Notes: generated by a model from the sequence alone, not told the origin. 64,000 nucleotides of DNA from Isosphaera sp. (GCA_013822345.1 PNKH01000023.1:1-64000); one strand, 5' to 3'; counted from the stretch's first letter, positions 14,999-23,267 are shown. Numbers and translations are program-made.

Positions 14999-16774
14999 TC
15001 AGTCGGCCGCCTCGGGGAGGATGCGGCGTAGGTGGTCTCGGAGCAGACTGCCCACCTGGCGGGCGGTCTCCAGCTCGAGGGCGCGGCCGGCCAGGTCCTC
15101 CGCCTCGTCCACCCGCAGCTTGCGGATCACCCGCTTGATCTCGGGGACCTTCCGCGGGGTGGCGCTCAGCTGGCGGAGGCCCAGCCCGACCAGGAGCGGG
15201 ATGTAGAGCGGCTCCCCGCTCATCTCCCCGCACACGTTCACCTCGACCTGTTCCTTCCGGGCCGCCTCCACCACCCGCTTGATCAGCCGCAGCACGGCCG
15301 GGTCGGCGGGGGTGTACAGGTCGGCCACGTTCTCGTTGTTCCGGTCGGCCGCGAGGGTGTACTGGATCAGGTCGTTGGTCCCGACCGAGAAGAAGTCGAC
15401 CTCGCGGGCCAGCACGTCCGCCATCAGGGCGGCGGACGGGACTTCGATCATTGTACCGACCGGGAGGTCCGGCTTGAAGGGGATTCCCTCCTCCTCCAGG
15501 TCCTCCTTCACCTCGTTCAGGAGCGTCTTGCACTGCCGCAGCTCGTCGGCGGTGCTGATCATCGGGAACATGACCCGGACGTCGCCGAGGGCGGCCGCCC
15601 GGAGGATGGCCCGGAGCTGGGTCTTGAACAGGTCCAGGTTCCGCAGGCACAGGCGGACGCTCCGCAGCCCGAGGAACGGGTTCTTCTCCGCCCCGACCGC
15701 CCCGGTCGCCCCGGAGAACTTGTCCGCCCCCAGGTCCAGGGTGCGGATCACCAGCGGGCGGTCCGGGCCGAGCGTCTGGACGACCGACTTGTACGCCTCG
15801 TAGTGCTCCGCCTCGGTCGGGTCGGCGGTCTTGTTCAGGTACAGGAACTCGGTCCGGTACAGCCCGACCCCCTCGGCCCCGCGGTCCAGGCAGTGCCCGG
15901 CCTCCTGGGCCAGCTCGATGTTCCCGAGCAGCCGGACGGTGGCCTTCCCGTCCTCGGTCACCGCCGGCTTGTCCCGGAGCGACTCGTACCGGTCCGCCCG
16001 GGACCGCTCGGCCGCCCGCTTCTCCTCGTACTTCGCGACCGTCCCCGGGTCCGGGTCGATGATCAGGACGCCCTCGCCGCCGTCCACGATCACCGTGTCC
16101 CCGCCGGACACGTCGGTCAGGAACCGGCCGAGGCCGACGACCGCCGGGATCTCCAGGGCCCCGGCCAGGATGGCGGTGTGGCTGGTGTTCCCGCCGCTCT
16201 CGGTGGCGAACGCGTGGACGGTGCGGGAGGAGAAGTCGGCGGTGTCCGACGGCATCAGGTCGGTGGCCAGCACCACGACCGGCTCGGTCAGCCTGCCGAG
16301 CGGCTCGGAGTGCTCCCCGAGGAGTCGGACCAGCACCTGCCGCTCCAGGTCGACGAACTCGGCGGCCCGCCGGCGGACCTCCGCCCGGCTGTGCTCCGGC
16401 ACCTTCTGGGCGGCGTCCTCGAGCCGCTTCACGTAGTCCCGGATGACCCGGCTGACGGCGTACTCGGCGGAGTACGACTGGGCCCGGATCAGGGCCTCGA
16501 TGTTGGTCCGGAGGGCGTGGTCCTCGAACACCGACTCGTGCGCCCCGATGATGTTCCCGAGGGCGGGTCCGAGCTGGATGTTCAGCCGCTGGCGGGTCTC
16601 CCGGGCCTTGGCGGCGGCGTCGGCGAGGGCCTTCCGGAGGCGGAGGATCTCGTCCGGGATCTGGCCGGGGGGGACGGTCCGGTGGGTGATCCGGACGCCC
16701 TCGGTGTCGAGCACCAGGGCCGGCCCGATGGCCACGCCAGGTGAGACCGCGGTGCCGTGGTGCCGGAGTTCCAT
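14999..16774 (-). CDS. ptsI: Phosphoenolpyruvate-protein phosphotransferase (PTS enzyme I)
   Basis: A 591-residue enzyme I, normal length; it takes phosphate from PEP and passes it to HPr. The phospho-histidine motif GGNTSHTAILAGALEIPAVV is at about residue 195. The PEP-binding barrel shows GLYRTEFLYLNKT, SVRLCLRNLDLFKTQLRAIL, VNVCGEMSGEP and the NDLIQYTLAADRNN motif near the end, all with key residues present. The ATG at 16774 fits the family N-terminus (MELRHHGTAVSPGVAIG). It follows the HPr-like gene on the minus strand, completing EIIA, HPr and EI in one cluster without any EIIB or EIIC. Confidence 0.96.
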   Translation of the reverse strand: MELRHHGTAVSPGVAIGPALVLDTEGVRITHRTVPPGQIPDEILRLRKALADAAAKARETRQRLNIQLGPALGNIIGAHESVFEDHALRTNIEALIRAQSYSAEYAVSRVIRDYVKRLEDAAQKVPEHSRAEVRRRAAEFVDLERQVLVRLLGEHSEPLGRLTEPVVVLATDLMPSDTADFSSRTVHAFATESGGNTSHTAILAGALEIPAVVGLGRFLTDVSGGDTVIVDGGEGVLIIDPDPGTVAKYEEKRAAERSRADRYESLRDKPAVTEDGKATVRLLGNIELAQEAGHCLDRGAEGVGLYRTEFLYLNKTADPTEAEHYEAYKSVVQTLGPDRPLVIRTLDLGADKFSGATGAVGAEKNPFLGLRSVRLCLRNLDLFKTQLRAILRAAALGDVRVMFPMISTADELRQCKTLLNEVKEDLEEEGIPFKPDLPVGTMIEVPSAALMADVLAREVDFFSVGTNDLIQYTLAADRNNENVADLYTPADPAVLRLIKRVVEAARKEQVEVNVCGEMSGEPLYIPLLVGLGLRQLSATPRKVPEIKRVIRKLRVDEAEDLAGRALELETARQVGSLLRDHLRRILPEAAD

Positions 16775-16781
16775 TCGCAGG

Positions 16782-16880
16782 GGTCAGGGGTCGGGAGTCA
16801 GGGGTCAGGGGTCAGGGGCCGCAGCGGAAGAGGACGGAGCTCGGGAACCGAGGAGAAAGGCCGGGTTCCGACCCCTGACC
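16782..16880. repeat. Inverted repeat and GGGGTCA tandem units between ptsH and ptsI
   Basis: GGTCAGGGGTCGG (16782-16794) is complementary to CCGACCCCTGACC (16868-16880), with extra AGGGGTC units between. It occupies the 106-base spacer between the two PTS genes. Confidence 0.65.
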
Positions 16881-17255
16881 TCAGATCGTGTAGTCCTCCC
16901 CGCCGGCCGCGGCGAGGATGTCGGCCAGGGCGTCGAGGGCGGCGGCGGCGTCGGCCCCGTCCACCTCGACCACCAGCTCGGCCCCGGGGAGGGCGACGAG
17001 CAGGATCAGGTCGGTCGGGCTCTTCCCGTCGGCCCGGCTCTCCCCGTGCCACACCCGGACGGCGCAGGCGTACCGCTGGGCGGACCGGCTGAACCGCTCG
17101 GCGATCCGCCAGTGGAGGCCGAGCGGGTTGACCACCCGGACGGTCTTGCGGAGCGGCCCGGCGGCCGGCGGCGGGGTGTCCGGGGCCGGGCAACACGGCG
17201 GCGGCGGGACGACGTCCCGCGGCCCCGGCCCGTTCCCGCCCGCCCGGCTGGTCAT
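16881..17255 (-). CDS. HPr-like phosphocarrier protein
   Basis: A 124-residue protein: a Pro/Cys-rich N-terminal extension of about 35 residues, then an HPr fold. The active-site segment is NPLGLHWRIAERF, keeping the phosphorylated His and the Arg two residues later, although the usual G-L-H-A-R-P is altered. The second helix region has DGKSPTDLILLVAL, where a Ser sits near the position of regulatory Ser46. HPr takes phosphate from enzyme I and gives it to EIIA. Neighbours are an EIIA upstream and ptsI downstream. With no sugar permease, a regulatory role is likely. Confidence 0.88.
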   Translation of the reverse strand: MTSRAGGNGPGPRDVVPPPPCCPAPDTPPPAAGPLRKTVRVVNPLGLHWRIAERFSRSAQRYACAVRVWHGESRADGKSPTDLILLVALPGAELVVEVDGADAAAALDALADILAAAGGEDYTI

Positions 17256-17275
17256 GACTGGTCCGCCCTCTCTGC

Positions 17276-17340
17276 GGTGGGGCAGGCATTCCTGCCTGCC
17301 GGGTCTCGGGAGGCCGGCAGGCAGGAATGCCTGCCCCACC
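17276..17340. repeat. Palindrome family F, 27-bp perfect arms (between EIIA and HPr genes)
   Basis: GGTGGGGCAGGCATTCCTGC... (17276-17302) and its exact complement (17314-17340) around an 11-base loop. Each arm also contains a small internal palindrome (GGCAGGCATTCCTGCCTGCC). Confidence 0.9.
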
Positions 17341-17362
17341 CCCAACCACATCACCACCGCCG

Positions 17363-17872
17363 TCACCACCCGGGGGCCGCGCCTTCCAGCAGCGCCCAGA
17401 TCTCGTCCCGGGTCTGGCACCCCCGGAGGCGGCGGACGAACTCCTCGTCCCGCATCGTCCGGACGACCGCCTCCAGCGCCCGCAGGTGGACCCCGGGCTG
17501 GTCCTGAGGGGAGACGAGCAGGACGAAGACGTACGCCGGCTCCCCGTCCAGGCTGCGGAACGGCAGCCCGCCCGGGGCCAGGGCGAGGGTGCCGATCAGC
17601 CGGTCGACGGCCGGGTGGCGGGAGTGCGGGATGGCGATCCCCTGGCCGATCCCGGTGGTCCCGATCCGCTCCCGGCCCATGACCGCCCGGACCACGTCGG
17701 CAGTGTCCGCGTCCCGGAAGCACCCGGCCGCCCGGAGGGCCCCGGCCATCTCGGCGATCACCCCCTCCTTCACCCGGCCGACGGCCTCGGCGTCGTCCGG
17801 GTGGACGCCGGCGGCGGACGCGGCCAGGTGCGGCAGGATCGCGTCGCGGACCAGGAAGTTGGTCAGCCTCAT
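17363..17872 (-). CDS. PTS EIIA domain protein (fructose/nitrogen type)
   Basis: A 169-residue PTS EIIA type 2 protein. The active-site segment GIGQGIAIPHSRHPAVDRLI contains the phosphorylated His in the usual I-P-H-x-R context. The N-terminal helices (LRAAGCFRDADTADVVRAVM) and the terminal VRTMRDEEFVRRL are as in PtsN and FruA A-domains. The ATG at 17872 has GGAG eight bases upstream. The downstream genes are HPr and EI; the upstream gene is a ribosome hibernation factor, the same hpf-ptsN neighbourhood seen in the rpoN region of proteobacteria. A regulatory PtsN-like function is the best guess. Confidence 0.9.
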   Translation of the reverse strand: MRLTNFLVRDAILPHLAASAAGVHPDDAEAVGRVKEGVIAEMAGALRAAGCFRDADTADVVRAVMGRERIGTTGIGQGIAIPHSRHPAVDRLIGTLALAPGGLPFRSLDGEPAYVFVLLVSPQDQPGVHLRALEAVVRTMRDEEFVRRLRGCQTRDEIWALLEGAAPGW

Positions 17873-17926
17873 CCCGGGGTCTCCTCGGCGCGGCGGGCCG
17901 GCGAACGGGTCCACGGCAACCCCCGG

Positions 17927-18256
17927 TCAGGCCCCGCCGTTGTGGGACGGGTCCCGGCGGTGGTCCTGGAGCTTTTCCTTGTAGTGCTTGATCTGCTGCT
18001 TCACCCGGTCGGCGGCCAGCCCGAACGCCCGGCCCGGGTCGGGCGCGCGGTCGGTCGCCACGAACTCGTGCTTGTGCTCGGCGTGGGCCAGGATCTCGAC
18101 CCCGACCGTGTGGTCCCGGTCCGGGTGGAGGTCGACGGTCACGACGATCGCGGTCAGCCGGTCGAAGAAGTGGAGCAACTTCTCGGCCTTGTCCCGGAGG
18201 TCCTTCTGGGTGTCGTCGTCCAGATGCCCGTGCCGGGCGGAGACTGTCACCTGCAC
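17927..18256 (-). CDS. hpf: Ribosome hibernation promoting factor (HPF/YfiA, short form)
   Basis: A 109-residue protein beginning VQVTVSARHGHLDDDTQ, with a beta-alpha-beta-beta-beta-alpha layout and the family signatures LLHFFDRLTAIVVTVDL and DRVKQQIKHYKEKLQDH. It binds the small subunit and blocks the decoding site in stationary phase. The GTG at 18256 has GAGGGG nine bases upstream. It lacks the C-terminal dimerisation domain of long HPF. It is the first gene of the cluster hpf, EIIA, HPr, ptsI on the minus strand, with 54 bases to the next gene. Confidence 0.92.
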   Translation of the reverse strand: MQVTVSARHGHLDDDTQKDLRDKAEKLLHFFDRLTAIVVTVDLHPDRDHTVGVEILAHAEHKHEFVATDRAPDPGRAFGLAADRVKQQIKHYKEKLQDHRRDPSHNGGA

Positions 18257-18354
18257 CGCTGTCCCCTCGCGTTGGGGGTGTCGGGGTCGGGCCCGTCCCG
18301 ATCGGCTGATTGTAGCCCGCCGCGGCGGGGGGAGCAACCGGGTGCGGTGGTGGG

Positions 18355-18430
18355 TCGTGTCTCCGTTCCGCCGCTTGCGGCGTTGCGCCACCCCGAGCGC
18401 AACGCCGCAAGCGGCGGAACGGAGACACGA
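18355..18430. repeat. Palindrome family C, copy 2 (33-bp perfect arms)
   Basis: Arms 18355-18387 and 18398-18430 contain the family C core (CCGCCGCTTGCGGCGTTGCG) extended by TCGTGTCTCCGTT. It lies between the adaptor gene stop and the hpf start, both on the minus strand. Confidence 0.92.
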
Positions 18431-18434
18431 CCGG

Positions 18435-19508
18435 CTATTCCGAACGCCCGACGCGGACCCGCATCCGCTGGCCGACGAGCAGCCCGTCGGGCGGGGTGTC
18501 GAAGGCGAACACGCACTCCACCGTCCGCACGTCGTTCAGCTCCCCGGGCTCGAGCAGCACCATCCGCCGGCGGGCGACCACCTGCCCGACCCGCACCACC
18601 TTGCCCGGCCAAGTCGGGGAGTCGGCCCGGGCGTCGTCCCGGATCGACGCCTTCATCCCCGGCTTCACCCGCCCGAGGAACTCCTGCTCCAGCTCCGCCC
18701 GGACCACCAGCGGCCCGTCCGGGCGGAAGCTGATCGGCGGGTGCGGGGTGCCGGGGGCGACCGCCTCCCCGGCCGACGCCCGGACCTGGAGCACCGTCCC
18801 GGCGGCCGGGGCCGTCAGGACGCAGTCGCGCACCCCCTTCTGGGCCTGCTCCAGGGCGACCGCGGCGACCGCCCGCCGGGCCTCCGCCGCGCGCACCTTC
18901 AGCCCCGGCCGGGTCGCCTCCGCCTCCTTCACCCGCGACCGCTCCACCCCCTCCAACTGCTCGAACTGCCGCACCTCGGCCTCGGCCGCGATGATCTCCG
19001 CGGCGGTCACGGTGCCGAACGCCTTCGCCGCCTTCTTCTCCTCCAGCAGCCGGCGGGCGGCGGCGACCCGGTCGGCGGCGGCGGCCGCGGCCGCCTCCAG
19101 CGTCGCCTTCCGGAGCGGGAACACCTCCACCTCCTGCTTCGCCGCCTCGACCTCCACGTCGGCCGCCGCGACCGCCGCCGCCGCCTCCCGCTCGCGGAGC
19201 CGGAACGCCTCGTCGTCGAGCTTCAGGAGCGGCGCCCCGGCGGCCACCGCCTGGCCCTCGGTCACCAGCACCGCGACCACCCGCCCCGGGACCGACGGCT
19301 CCAGCGACGCGACCGGGTTCAGCCCGTCGACCCGGCCGAGGCAGACCGGTTCGAGGTCGGCGAGGGCCGGCCCGGCCGGGGCGTCGTCGGCCTTCGGCCG
19401 GTACAGCCACCACGTCACCCCGGCGACCGGGAGGATGAGCAGCGCCAGCGACAGGACCGCCCCGGCGGTCGGGAGGCGGCGGCGGGGGGCGTCGTCGTCT
19501 TCGGTCAT
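18435..19508 (-). CDS. HlyD/DevB-type periplasmic adaptor (membrane fusion protein)
   Basis: A 357-residue adaptor: a short cytoplasmic N-terminus, one membrane helix (residues about 15-35, AGAVLSLALLILPVAGVTWW), a lipoyl-like half motif (VPGRVVAVLVTEGQAVAAG), a long alpha-helical hairpin rich in Ala/Glu (residues about 100-225), the returning half motif (LTAPAAGTVLQVRASAGEAV) and a beta-barrel domain. Such proteins link an inner-membrane pump to the outer membrane. The ATG at 19508 has a strong GGAGGA. The permease gene upstream is its natural partner. The ATPase of the system is not in the window. Confidence 0.88.
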   Translation of the reverse strand: MTEDDDAPRRRLPTAGAVLSLALLILPVAGVTWWLYRPKADDAPAGPALADLEPVCLGRVDGLNPVASLEPSVPGRVVAVLVTEGQAVAAGAPLLKLDDEAFRLREREAAAAVAAADVEVEAAKQEVEVFPLRKATLEAAAAAAADRVAAARRLLEEKKAAKAFGTVTAAEIIAAEAEVRQFEQLEGVERSRVKEAEATRPGLKVRAAEARRAVAAVALEQAQKGVRDCVLTAPAAGTVLQVRASAGEAVAPGTPHPPISFRPDGPLVVRAELEQEFLGRVKPGMKASIRDDARADSPTWPGKVVRVGQVVARRRMVLLEPGELNDVRTVECVFAFDTPPDGLLVGQRMRVRVGRSE

Positions 19509-19522
19509 GACTCCTCCTTGGA

Positions 19523-19612
19523 GAGAAGGGGTGAACGGGTGAGGGGGTGAAGGGGTGAGAAAACCGGGGTGGTTTGTCACCCCTTCACCCCCTCACCCGT
19601 TCACCCCTTCTC
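19523..19612. repeat. Palindrome family H (between permease and adaptor genes)
   Basis: Arms of about 36 bases built from GGGGTGAACGGGTGAGGGGG-type units, separated by about 18 bases. It fills the 105-base spacer between two genes that should be co-transcribed, and reaches to within two bases of the permease stop. Confidence 0.9.
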
Positions 19613-19613
19613 T

Positions 19614-20744
19614 TCAGCGAAGGTTGTGCGCCGGGTCCACCCCCTGGACCGACCGCAGGGCGGCCAGGCCGGACCCGACGGCCATCACCATCGTCACCCC
19701 GGCGGCCCCGGCGACCACCAGCGGGTGGAGCCGGACGTCGGTCCCGAGGGCCGCCGCCGCCTCGACCAGCAGCAGGGTGACCGGGGCGGCCACCGCCACC
19801 CCGAACAGCCCGACCCAGAACGACTGGAGCAGGACGCTCGCCTTCAGCCGCCACCGCGGGATCCCCATCGCCCGCAGGGTGGCGTACTCCCGCCGGCTGG
19901 CCGCCGTCGCCGCGTACAGCGTCTGGCTGGTCACCACCGCCCCGACCAGCAGGCCGAGCAGGGCGGTGAACCCGACCGCGATCCCGGCCTTGGTCGTCAG
20001 CAGCCAGTGCATCCGCGACCGGGTCGAGAAGTCCGGACCGGTCAGGGCGGTGAGCTGCGGGTACCCGCTGACCCGCCGGGCGACGGCGGCGGCGTCGGCC
20101 GGGGTGCGGGTCCGGGCGACGAGGTAGGTGACCTGCCCGGGCGGGTACGACAGGGCGGCCCGGGCGGTCTGGGCGGAGCAGAACAGGTACGGCCCGCCGA
20201 GGCTCTTGTACCCCTTCACCAGCCCGACCACCTGGACCCGCACCCCGACCACGTCGGCGTACTCCCCGACCCCGCGGATGCCGAGCCGGCCCAGCTCCGA
20301 CTCGTCCACCGCGACGGCCCCGAACACCCCGAGCTTGGCCAGCAGGTCCGGGTCCGACCGGACCGCCTCCGGGACGGCCAGCCCGTCCGGGGTGAGCCGG
20401 GTGCCGACGACGGTGCACACCTCCGACACGGTCGTCCCGGTCCCCGCCCGGGTCCAGAGCGAGAACCCGAGGACGGCGGTCTCGGCCCGCTCGACCTCCG
20501 GCTGGGCCTCGAGCTTCACCACCCACCGCTCCGGGATCGGCCGGCCGAGGTCGACGCTCCGCACCCCGGGGTAGCCGACCCACACGTCGGCGGACGCCCG
20601 GTCGACCGGGAGGGAGGTCATCGAGATGAGCCCGAGGACGAGGCCCGCCTGGACGGCGACGAGGACGGCGGAGAACGCGACGGCGAGGACGGCCGGGAGG
20701 AACCGCTGCCGCTCGTACCAGAGGGTGGTGAGGGAATAGCCCAC
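19614..20744 (-). CDS. ABC transporter permease, DevC/MacB-FtsX type
   Basis: A 376-residue permease with one N-terminal membrane helix (LPAVLAVAFSAVLVAVQAGL), a large extracytoplasmic domain (residues about 50-255), and three C-terminal helices of the FtsX core (GIAVGFTALLGLLVGAVVTS, SVLLQSFWVGLFGVAVAAPV, AAGVTMVMAVGSGLAAL). The cytoplasmic loop SRREYATLRAMGIPRWRL is typical of the family. It works with an ATPase and a HlyD-type adaptor to export a lipid, peptide or glycolipid. The GTG at 20744 gives the expected short cytoplasmic start. The adaptor gene follows; no ATPase gene is seen. Confidence 0.88.
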   Translation of the reverse strand: MGYSLTTLWYERQRFLPAVLAVAFSAVLVAVQAGLVLGLISMTSLPVDRASADVWVGYPGVRSVDLGRPIPERWVVKLEAQPEVERAETAVLGFSLWTRAGTGTTVSEVCTVVGTRLTPDGLAVPEAVRSDPDLLAKLGVFGAVAVDESELGRLGIRGVGEYADVVGVRVQVVGLVKGYKSLGGPYLFCSAQTARAALSYPPGQVTYLVARTRTPADAAAVARRVSGYPQLTALTGPDFSTRSRMHWLLTTKAGIAVGFTALLGLLVGAVVTSQTLYAATAASRREYATLRAMGIPRWRLKASVLLQSFWVGLFGVAVAAPVTLLLVEAAAALGTDVRLHPLVVAGAAGVTMVMAVGSGLAALRSVQGVDPAHNLR

Positions 20745-20849
20745 GGGGCTTATTGTCCGCGGCCGGCGGCGGGGCGGCCACCGGAAGTGCGCCGCGGGAA
20801 GATCCGCGGAAGGTTTCGGGAAGGGAGACGGGGAGACGCCGCCGGGGTG

Positions 20850-20905
20850 ACTCGGCAGGTGGTTCCCCCTCACCCGGCCGGCCCGGCGAGGCGCGGGGGC
20901 GAGCG
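20850..20905. repeat. Partial copy of repeat family L
   Basis: CTCGGCAGGTGGT followed by CCCTCACCCGGCC matches the start of the longer repeat at 26592. The rest of the 210-base gap 20745-20954 shows nothing else. Confidence 0.55.
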
Positions 20906-20954
20906 CCGACGGAAGACCCGGCGCGCGACCCGGTTCGGAGGCTCCTCGGGTGGG

Positions 20955-21455
20955 TCACTCCTTCTTCGCGGCGGCCGGCGGCGGGGACGCGAGCGCCTTG
21001 GTCACCTTGTCGAGGTCGAGCTTCTTCGCCACCTCGGGCAGTTCCAGTCCGAACCCGCGTTGCTCCACCGTCAGCACCGTGTCGTCGGCCAACACCACGA
21101 CCAGCCGCCGGCTCACCTTCTCCAGGTCGTCGCCGCCGGCCAGCTTGTCCCACAGGTACGCCCGCTTCTTGTTCACCTCCACCGCCTCCGGCGCGGGCTT
21201 CCCCTTCTTCACCGCCTCCGCCGCGTACCTTTCCCTGAACGCCGGGTCGCGGGCCACGGTGACGGTGAGGACCTCGAACCGCCCGCCCAGCCACTCGTAC
21301 TTCGCGGACTGCGACCAGGCGGCCGGCTTCTCACCCTTGGCGACGACGGGCGGGGACACCGCCCGGCTGAAGTTCCCGAGTTCGGGGAACAGGTCCGGCC
21401 ACCCGCCGGGCGTGTCGGCGGCCGCGGCGGCGAACAGCGACAGGGCGGCGAGCAT
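20955..21455 (-). CDS. Hypothetical exported protein
   Basis: A 166-residue protein with a short signal peptide (MLAALSLFAAAAADTPGGWP). It is not recognised. It contains a small beta domain (KYEWLGGRFEVLTVTVARDP, VSRRLVVVLADDTVLTVEQR) and ends in an Ala/Pro/Lys tail. The ATG at 21455 is supported by GGAG upstream and by the signal peptide; a longer reading frame upstream runs through a palindromic repeat and was not used. It lies between an exporter gene pair and an RNase Z-like gene, all on the minus strand, with no clear link. Confidence 0.65.
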   Translation of the reverse strand: MLAALSLFAAAAADTPGGWPDLFPELGNFSRAVSPPVVAKGEKPAAWSQSAKYEWLGGRFEVLTVTVARDPAFRERYAAEAVKKGKPAPEAVEVNKKRAYLWDKLAGGDDLEKVSRRLVVVLADDTVLTVEQRGFGLELPEVAKKLDLDKVTKALASPPPAAAKKE

Positions 21456-21522
21456 GTCGGGCTCCTCGGGGGTCACGGGCGCCTCGATCGTACCACCGTG
21501 ACGTAACGGCCGGGTAACGCCG

Positions 21523-21598
21523 GGCGAACCGCGACCGTCAGGGAGCGGGTGTGGGCGCCCGATGCGCGACACCCGCTCCCTGACGGTCGCGGTTCGCC
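21523..21598. repeat. Palindrome family B, copy 3
   Basis: 76 bases with 30-base arms nearly identical to the copy at 14270 and a longer, different loop of about 16 bases. It lies between two minus-strand genes, 17 bases from the stop of the hydrolase. Confidence 0.9.
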
Positions 21599-21614
21599 CG
21601 GCCGCGGCCGACCG

Positions 21615-22493
21615 TCACACCCACAGCCGCATCCGGGCCTTCAATTCCGGCGGGAGCTTGGTGTCGAGCAGCTTCCGCACCTCGTTCGGGTGGTACCGGG
21701 TGCTGAAGTGGGCGGCCACGATCAGCTCGTTTTTGAACCGCCCGGCCCGCTCCACGAAGTCGTCCAGGTGCATGTGCCCGTACTTGTGGATCTTGTCCCG
21801 CCGGTGGCTCGCCCGGATGAAGCTCATCTCGGTGATCAGCACCTTCGCGTCGAAGCACGCCGGCTCCGCGTCCAGCCCGGCCGGGGCGGTGTCCCCGGTG
21901 TACGCCACCAGCGGCAGCCGCACCTCCCGCGTCACCGCCACCCCGGACAGCCGCAGCTCCTTGATCTTCTCCCCCGGCAGCCCGACGTACTCCTCCTTCA
22001 ACTTGTTCCGCCGCTCCCACACGACGAACCCCCGGCTCGGGATCGTGTGGACCGTGTTGAACACGGTCACCACGTGCTCCCGGCCGAGTTCCACCTCGTC
22101 CCCGGCGGCCAGGCCCTTCACCTCGGCGAGCTGCCGGCCGCGGTCGAGGCGGTGCATGACCGTCATCAGCTTCCGCACGTCGTCGACGCTTTCGGCCGGG
22201 ACGTACACGGTCGGCGGCTCCATTTTCATCATCCGCCGGCGGGCGACGTACACCGGTAGGGCGGCGACGTGGTCGAGGTGGGTGTGCGAGACGAACCAGG
22301 TCGGGGTGCCCATGAAGTCCCACGGCTGGCCGCCGAGGTCGAACCCGACCTTCAGCTCGGGGACGCGCCAGTAGCTCTGGACGGCGGCCCGCGACCACCC
22401 CTCGACCGTCAGCCCGGCGTGGGCCAGCGACTGGTACGGGGCGTTGTCCACGGGCCGGTCGGCGGGGGTCATGCGCAACTCCACGGAAGCCAC
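21615..22493 (-). CDS. RNase Z-like metallo-beta-lactamase-fold hydrolase
   Basis: A 292-residue MBL-fold protein. The metal-binding motif is FVSHTHLDHVAALP at about residue 70, followed by further ligands in TVFNTVHTIPSRG, AYTGDT and the HMHLDD and AAHFSTRYH segments near the C-terminus. This order resembles RNase Z / ElaC-type tRNA 3' processing enzymes, but the exosite arm is not obvious, so another phosphodiesterase activity is possible. A start at 22472 (MTPADRP) is an alternative to 22493. It is divergent from the lipoprotein gene across a double hairpin. Confidence 0.8.
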   Translation of the reverse strand: MASVELRMTPADRPVDNAPYQSLAHAGLTVEGWSRAAVQSYWRVPELKVGFDLGGQPWDFMGTPTWFVSHTHLDHVAALPVYVARRRMMKMEPPTVYVPAESVDDVRKLMTVMHRLDRGRQLAEVKGLAAGDEVELGREHVVTVFNTVHTIPSRGFVVWERRNKLKEEYVGLPGEKIKELRLSGVAVTREVRLPLVAYTGDTAPAGLDAEPACFDAKVLITEMSFIRASHRRDKIHKYGHMHLDDFVERAGRFKNELIVAAHFSTRYHPNEVRKLLDTKLPPELKARMRLWV

Positions 22494-22511
22494 CCGTCCT
22501 CAGTGTACCGC

Positions 22512-22560
22512 TGTAGCCGGGGTCTGTGACCCCGGCCCGGCCTCACAGAGGCCGGCTACA
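22512..22560. repeat. Palindrome family G, two hairpins in inverted order with compensating changes
   Basis: The left arm TGTAGCCGGGGTCTGTGACC and the right arm are inverted copies of each other except for two positions where GG...CC in the left arm is CC...GG in the right. Each arm therefore keeps its own internal hairpin (CCGGGGTC/GACCCCGG and CCGGCCTC/GAGGCCGG). It lies in a divergent region. Confidence 0.85.
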
Positions 22561-22664
22561 CCAGACACCGCCGACCGGCGCCGGGGTTCGTGCGGAACGG
22601 GGGTTGACCCCCGCCCGCCCGGCCGGCATAACCCCGGACTTCCGGGCGCACCGCGAGGGCGAGT

Positions 22665-23267
22665 ATGAGGATCAGACGGGTGCTGTGTGCGGGCGTGCTG
22701 GCGGTCGCCGGGCTGACCTCGCCCGGGTGCGCCCACCTCGACAACACCGAGAAGGGGGCGATCGCCGGCGGGGCGATCGGCACCGGGGTCGGGCTCGGCG
22801 TCGGGGCGCTGACCGGGTCCCCGCGGACCGGGGCGGCGGTCGGCGGGCTGCTCGGGGCCGGGACCGGGGCGATCGTCGGGAACGAGCAGGACCGGCGCGA
22901 CGACCGGGAGCGGGACCGGGCGTTCGCCCAGGCCGGGGTGACGACCCAGCAGCAGCGGCTCGGGATCACCGACGTGATCCGCCTCGCCCAGGACGGACAC
23001 GAGGACGAGGTCATCATCAACCAGATCCGCACCACCGGCAGCACCTTCCCCGCCCTCACCGCGTCCGACCTGAGCTTCCTGAAGACGAACGGGGTGTCCG
23101 GGCGGGTGATCGCGGAGATGCAGACCAGCCGGGCGGTCGCCCCCCGGGTCGTGGTCCGCGAGCCGCGGCCGGTGTTCGTCCACGAACCGCCGCCGGTGGT
23201 GGTCGTCCCGCACCGGTGCTACCCCCCGCGGCCGGTATTCGTCGCCGGCGGATGCTGGCACCACTGA
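22665..23267 (+). CDS. Glycine-zipper outer-membrane lipoprotein
   Basis: A 200-residue protein with a signal peptide ending in a lipobox-like S-P-G-C (Cys at about residue 22). A glycine-zipper domain follows (GAIAGGAIGTGVGLGVGALT, AAVGGLLGAGTGAIVG), a motif known from SlyB/OmpA-associated lipoproteins that insert into membranes. Residues about 85-160 are helical (ITDVIRLAQDGHEDEVIINQ). The tail is Pro/Val rich and ends in G-C-W-H-H. It is likely an envelope structural protein. The ATG at 22665 has GAGGGCGAG upstream. Confidence 0.8.
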   Translation: MRIRRVLCAGVLAVAGLTSPGCAHLDNTEKGAIAGGAIGTGVGLGVGALTGSPRTGAAVGGLLGAGTGAIVGNEQDRRDDRERDRAFAQAGVTTQQQRLGITDVIRLAQDGHEDEVIINQIRTTGSTFPALTASDLSFLKTNGVSGRVIAEMQTSRAVAPRVVVREPRPVFVHEPPPVVVVPHRCYPPRPVFVAGGCWHH

